Shown: in pieces, positions 58,766 through 64,000 of the stretch | Layout of the letters: each line of letters begins with the position of its first letter | Position numbering within the stretch: the stretch's first letter is position 1 | Made by a program: the position numbers and the translations under genes | From: Salticus scenicus | Lineage: Eukaryota; Arthropoda; Arachnida; Araneae; Salticidae | Length of the DNA stretch: 64,000 bases | Direction: 5' to 3' | Assembly (NCBI GenBank): GCA_963930645.1 | Contig: OZ005655.1 | Location: forward strand, 131,520,626-131,584,625 | Notes under the pieces: model-generated | What the model saw: the letters and a program-made list of their open reading frames with translations, nothing else | Told to the model about the DNA's origin: nothing | Database searches by the model: none

Positions 58766-60262
58766 CTAGTATGTTGTGGCCACCACAAGACTTTCTTCTA
58801 TATTTTCCTATATACATATTCAATCAGTAACAATATTAAAAAAAAAAAAAATACGATTTTTTTTTTTCTGAGGTTTTATTTATTTATTTATTTCTGTTGT
58901 TGTTAAAAGTAATACATATTCAATCAGTAACAATATTTAAGAAAAAAAAAAAAAAAAAACGATTTTTTCTCTAAGTTTTTTTTTTTTTGTTTTTTTGTTA
59001 AAAGTAAAAAAAATCGATGACTTTGTTTTAAATTGATTTATAGTTCAACCATTCGTTTCAAAGGCATTGACGAGATCTTTCGAAAGACACCCATCTTGAA
59101 AATTTACCCCCCCCCAGGGGGCGGGGAAGCGATGCCCCCACATGCACAATTTTTTTTTCCTAGTTAACTATCACTATTATCAATAATTCATATTAATTTT
59201 ACAATCACAAGTTTAAAATAACTCTTATTATGCACATTTATACGAAATTTTGTCCTATACTGCCATGTTAAAAATTTAGAAAAAATGCAATCACAGCGCC
59301 ACCTGTTGAGCTATTGATCCCCAAATGTAATCAGCACCAATTTATGTCGGGGACCAACTAAATACCAAGTTTGGTTAAATTTCGTTAAAAAAAAAATACA
59401 ATTCTTTTTCTAAGTTTTTTTTTCGTTAAAAGTAAAAAAAATCGATAACTTTGTTTTAAATTATCACAGAATTATGGTTCAACCATTCGTTTTAAAGGTA
59501 TTGAGGAGACCTTTCGAAAGATACCCATCTTGAAACTTTGCCCCCCCGGGGGGGTACTTCCCCCCAGTTGGGGGGAACCGGTGCCCCCACATGCACAAAT
59601 TTTTTTTCTTAGTTAACTATTACTATTATCAACGAGACCTTTAGAAAGATACCCATCTTGAAAATTTACTTCCCCCCTAGGGGGGGGGAACCGGTGCCCT
59701 CACATGCACAAATTTTTTTTCATAGTTAACTACTACTATTATCAATAATTCATATTAACTTTACAATCACAAGTTTAAAATAACGCTCATTATGCACATT
59801 TATACGAAATTTTATCCTATACTGCCATGTTAAAAGTTTACATAAAATGCGATCACAGCGCCATCTGCTGGGCGATTGATCGCAAAATCTAATCAGCACC
59901 ATTCCATGTCAGGGTCCAACTATATACCAAGTTTGGTTCAATTCATTCATTGGTTCGTGAGATACGGTGAAAAATACGAAATTTTGCGATCACAGCGCCA
60001 CCTGCTGGGCGATGGATCCCCAAATCTAATCACTATGTCCCGTCAGGTTCCAACTGTATACCAAGTTTGGTTGAATTTCATTCATTGGTTCGTGAGATAC
60101 GGCGAAAACAAGAAACCACAGACAGACAGACAGACATACATTTTTCAAAAACTATCAATTCGTGTTCAGGACATCCCAAAACGTGCAGATCCGTCAAAAA
60201 ACTGAGGTCGAAAATTTTCGCGAATCCAATACTTTCTCTACTATATTACATATAGAAGAAAG
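58766..60262 (-). mobile_element. Module A, longest copy, with internal duplications
   Basis: Minus-strand end: TTGTGGTGGCCACAACATA, CTAG (58769-58766), T. The body contains duplicated stretches: ATTCAATCAGTAACAATAT at about 58818 and 58920; the CCTTTCGAAAGATACCCATC word near 59066, 59510 and 59638; and a ~132-bp duplication at 59845-60110 (ATCACAGCGCCACCTGCTGG twice). Ends near GCGAATCCAATACTTTCTC. Confidence 0.7.
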
Positions 60263-60479
60263 TAAAAATGGGAAAGTCCGATTCGTCAATGCAAAGAAAT
60301 TTTCAGTAAAAGGTTTATGATTGTCGCAAAATCTTCAAAAAAAAATCTGGAGTGACTCCACTCGACTTTCCGAACATTGAGTAATTCACAGTTTTGTAGA
60401 TAAAGTAAAGAAAGAGGAGTTGTTAAACAAACAAAAGAGAGAAAACCATAATAGAGTGTTTGAGTATTTTTCTCCATCT
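60263..60479. other. Sequence between two repeats
   Basis: Nothing recognised. Confidence 0.5.
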
Positions 60480-61356
60480 ATTACACGACGTTTTATTTAA
60501 CGCTACTGAACTTTGAGCCCATAGATCATAATGATAAAAAATTTTTCGTTGTGTCCCTGTAAAAACCTATAAATGCTAAATTCACCAAAATGCTTATAGT
60601 TAGTGCAACAGTGATTTATAATACTCATATAAATTTTCAGCTCAATTCAATAAGGCGTTTAGATGCTATCGTACTTTTAAAAATTTAGTCCCATAGGCCA
60701 TAATGATAAAGAATTTTTCTTTGTGTCCCTGTAAAAAAACTGTAAGTGCTAGATTCACCAAAGTCTATACAGTTAGTTCAACTGTGATCTATAACATGTG
60801 TACAATTTTTTTGCTCAGATTAATAAGGCGTTTAGACGCTATCACACTTTTAAAAATTTGGCCCCATAGGCTTAATGATAAAGAATTTTTCTTTGTGTCC
60901 CTGTAAAAAAACTATAAGTGCTAGATTCTCTAAAATCTATACAGATTGAGTATTTGTGACCTATAATATGTGTATAAATTTTTTGCTCAATTGAATAAGG
61001 CGTTTAGATGCTATCGCACTTTTAAGATTTTGCTCCCATAGGCCATAATAATAAAGAATTTTTCTTTGTGTCCCTGTAAAAAAACTATAAGTGCTAGATT
61101 CACCAAAATCTATAGGGTTCGTACTATGGTGACTTACAATATGCGTACCAACTTTCAGGTTAATCGAACAAAGCGTTTAGACGCTAGCGTGTTCACTCAC
61201 AGACATACACACATACACACACACATACATACATCATCGTAAAAATAGTGAAAACGGACTCAGGGGACCTCAAAACGTATAGAAACATCAAAATCTCGAA
61301 TTCGGATTTTTGACATGATTACAATACTTTCCTCACTATAGTGTTCGGAAAGTAAT
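60480..61356 (-). repeat. Tandem array, four ~172-bp units plus a CACATA-rich tail
   Basis: Units contain CCCATAGGCCATAATGATAA at 60518, 60690, 60863 and 61035, plus TTTCTTTGTGTCCCTGTAAA and AATAAGGCGTTTAGACGCTA. The tail (61195-61356) has ACACATACACACACACATAC and resembles the (TCTG/CACA)n part of module B. Confidence 0.9.
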
Positions 61357-62724
61357 AGAAAAATAAAATTAAGTAGAGAGAGAAAAAATAATGTTCACAA
61401 ATAAATCTGTTAATATTCTTTCAATGTACTAACAAGAGAAAGTTTTACGTCCAATGCAACGGTTACAGAAAAAAAAAATTGCATTTCTGACTTTACCTCA
61501 ATCACTTTCAAAGAATGATAGAGAAAAGTGCAAGTTACACATCAAAAGTTACCGCTGCATTCCTTGAGAAAAATTAATACTGATACAAGTTTTGCTTATA
61601 GTATACCCTTTCAACATATTTCTAAAGTTGTTCTCAGGTTTTATCTATGGAATATTGTCTTTGATCTGTTAAAAAATGCTCTGTGTAAGTGCAAACACAC
61701 CACTTCTAATGGACTCAGCAAATTAGAGAAAGAGGAATAGAAATGAATATCATTTGAAATATTAGAAAACGTAACTATAAAAATCACAATTCAAACTTAT
61801 AACTAAGGAAAGGGCTATCAGATCGAACATTTAAAAGAAAAAAAAAGTCAATACATTTTAAAGATTAATTGTTAAACGTCGCCGAAATCGTTGTGTAAAC
61901 ATCCTCAGTACAAATATTTTAATAATCATTGAAAAGATATAGAACGGATTGAAGGGGGCGATGGCACAATTCACTTAGCTTTCAAATACAAAAAAAAAAA
62001 AAAAAAAAAAAGTACGAGCCATTAACAAACATTTTAATCTTTGTTACCTAACATAACTTCTTGCAAACGCGTTGTTAATTCTTACAATTAAACTTTAGGT
62101 ATCTAACTACGAATGCTGTACCGAAACGACGAAGTTATTTTCGCAATTTCTGAAATTAAAAAAAAAAAAAAACTCATTAAACCCTTATTTAATTAAAAAA
62201 ACTTCCAATGTTCAGATAGTTCTAGTCCATTTCAACAATCTAAGTCCATTAAATTATTTGAAGGTACATTTCACCATCTAACACCCGTAAATCCTCTGTC
62301 CTTAATTAAAGCGATCATCAGAGAATACCTTAAATTAAATGTAGCTTTTTTTCCTCCTTTCATTTTTTTTATAATTCAGACGTCTTTAATTTAATTAAAT
62401 TTTTATTTTTATTATTATTTTCCTAGTTCAATGTTAAGACGGTGAAAAAACGATAAATCCTAGAAAATGTCTTATTAGAACGTATTTTGGGAGAACATTT
62501 GGTGAAATAAGACAAAATTCCCACTGCTTATTTGAAAATAACAGCAATTATTACTCAGTTGGGCTTTACAATTTCCCTGTAACATTAAGAAAATTTAATT
62601 ATGTTTCAATGAATGTAAATTATCTTAAATGCTTTGCTAGTCAAGAATTAATTATTAAAAGAAACATTAATCCCTTCTTGCATTCGATGATAATTAAATA
62701 GATAATTATTTAAAGAAAAATAAT
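61357..62724. other. AT-rich intron, nothing recognised
   Basis: Poly-A at 61991. The ORF at 61528-61740 has no recognised domain. Confidence 0.6.
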
Positions 62725-62965
62725 CCGGTGTGTCACTCACACGACTTTCTCTTACCCTGAAATTTAATACAATAAATACAGGTTGCAGATTCAAAGGTAA
62801 GATAACGAGTACTGTTATGCAAACCTGTGTTAAACAATTCATATTAGGCTTCTGAAGAGTTTTATATGATAATTAATTCTGTGTGAGGGGAGCTACCGCC
62901 CCCCTAAACCCCCTGTTTCATTAATGCACCTACATTTATATAAAAACTAATTCGGTTATTAAAAA
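62725..62965 (-). repeat. Module C, copy 3 (3' part)
   Basis: Starts CCGGTGTGTCACTCACACGA and includes TTCATTAATGCACCTACATT. Confidence 0.8.
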
Positions 62966-62989
62966 ATAATTCTGTTTTTAAAAAATATT

Positions 62990-63314
62990 TTATTAAAATT
63001 ATTATTTTTAAAAAATATCTTTTATGATAATGCAGACGATTTCCATATTAGAGAAGTAGTATAACACCAAATATCCAAAAAAAAGTCCATTTTATTCTCA
63101 ATATTAAAAAAAAAATAATAATAATACGATTTTTTTTCCCGGTTTTTTTCGTTAAAAGTAAAAAAAAATCGATAACTTTGTTTTAAATTATCGCAGATCG
63201 ATGGTTCAACCATTCGTTTTAAAGGTATTGGCGAGCTCTTTTGAAAGATACCCATCATGAAAATTTACTCTCCTCGAAGGGGGGGGGGGGGGGGAGGTGA
63301 GACTCCTACATACA

Positions 63315-63345
<31 letters not shown>
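62990..63345 (-). repeat. Module A', copy 2
   Basis: GATGGTTCAACCATTCGTTT, a G-rich run and a poly-A of about 30; corresponds to 2514-2877 but without the terminal palindrome. Confidence 0.65.
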
Positions 63346-63348
<3 letters not shown>

Positions 63349-63369
63349 CCCCAGTTAACTATCTCTATT

Positions 63370-63775
63370 ACAAAAAATATATATTCGTTTCATTTGGTGA
63401 AGTGCAGTCTATAGACGTTAAACTCTATTTACCTGCAATTTCCTCGATAGACGTAATGTATTAGAATTCTCTTCATTGTCCCTGTACACGAACCATTTGC
63501 TTAATCTTAACGAAAAGCTTACTGTAGCATCCCTATATGATACACATTTAGGATACCAAGTTTGGAATGTCTGCTAATATTTGTTCTTGAGATATGCTGA
63601 TAACAGACAGACACACACACAGACACACACAGAGACATACACACAGACCATTTGCTAAAAACATGATTTTCGTATTCAGGGTTACCTCAAAACGTGTAAA
63701 TATAACATAATCTCGCGTTCGAAAATCAGACCCCAAAACAATACTTTCTCTACCTTATGGGTAAGAGAAAGTAAA
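63370..63775 (-). repeat. Module B, copy 3
   Basis: CAGTCTATAGACGTTAAACT through the ACAGACACACACACAGACAC tract to ATGGGTAAGAGAAAGTA. Confidence 0.85.
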
Positions 63776-63800
63776 AATAAGTAAAGAATCATTCAGAGAA

Positions 63801-63801
<1 letters not shown>

Positions 63802-63848
<47 letters not shown>

Positions 63849-63849
63849 T
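63802..63849. repeat. (ATT)n microsatellite
   Basis: About 16 perfect units. Confidence 0.95.
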
Positions 63850-64000
63850 AAGTTAAGAAGCAATACTTAATGAGAAAAATATTCATTAATGATTTTCTTC
63901 AGCATGGTCGAAAGTTGTATTTATTAAAAGAGTGAAATGAAAGAAATATAAAATAAATATTTAAAAATAAAGTTTAGAATAAAAACTAGGCGATTGTATA
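63850..64000. other. AT-rich end of window
   Basis: Nothing recognised. Confidence 0.5.

Larger units (their letters stand above)
28737..64000 (-). other. Upstream IMMP2L intron (at least 35 kb) or flanking DNA
   Basis: By gene order the exons for the N-terminal transmembrane part and the catalytic Ser motif should lie to the right of 28736 on the minus strand. I looked for the Ser-motif coding pattern (SMQP) and did not see it, so this 35 kb is taken as one intron. A short diverged exon could have been missed. Confidence 0.55.

Overview
This is eukaryotic, intron-rich, AT-rich DNA, almost certainly animal. The element types (Helentron-type endonuclease, piggyBac-like, hAT, Tc1/mariner, Tigger-like and tRNA-derived SINE elements, very dense poly-A/T tracts) suggest an arthropod, perhaps a chelicerate. 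That placement is inference. Nothing here is bacterial: no operons, rRNA or CRISPR.

The only host gene I can name is on the minus strand. Two short exons, 28671-28736 and 5021-5120, encode consecutive pieces of the mitochondrial inner membrane protease subunit 2 (IMMP2L/Imp2). They carry the catalytic-lysine segment (IKRVIAKEGE) and the conserved signal-peptidase box (EGDHAAHSMDSNFFGP). Both have consensus splice sites, and their codon phases join exactly (..AA + A.., one Lys codon). The intron between them is 23,550 bp. I found neither the N-terminal nor the C-terminal exons, so the window appears to lie inside this gene, most of it intron.

The introns are a mosaic of nested mobile elements. 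1-1044: 5' end of a piggyBac-like element. 1270-3484: interspersed modules A, B and C with terminal palindromes. 5449-8929: a TTAA-flanked element holding a gutted Helentron, itself invaded by a G-rich satellite. 10086-12815: hAT element with a foldback and a smaller hAT nested inside. 13625-18605: Tigger-like MITE, non-LTR fragment, tRNA-related SINEs, Tc1-like remnant. 18819-19313, 20097-23384 and 25323-26988: TIR elements with recognisable target duplications, the second containing several further insertions. 23860-25270: Helitron-type 3' ends with tandem arrays.

Upstream of the second exon: 32636-33762, a mariner-like foldback next to a separate TIR element; 35961-38300, MITE and Helitron-type repeats; 40218-47008, CAGGG-type elements, one carrying a degenerate ~95-bp minisatellite split by another insertion; 48893-49353, a long foldback; 54100-55909, a Tc1-like transposase pseudogene split by a hAT element with a perfect 8-bp duplication; 58766-63775, more A/B/C modules and a 172-bp tandem array. 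A small unassigned ORF at 51542-51712 has base composition unlike its surroundings and may be a real exon. I saw no clearly new biological system. The most notable features are the very large, densely nested introns of a conserved mitochondrial protease gene, and several element families with unusual structure.
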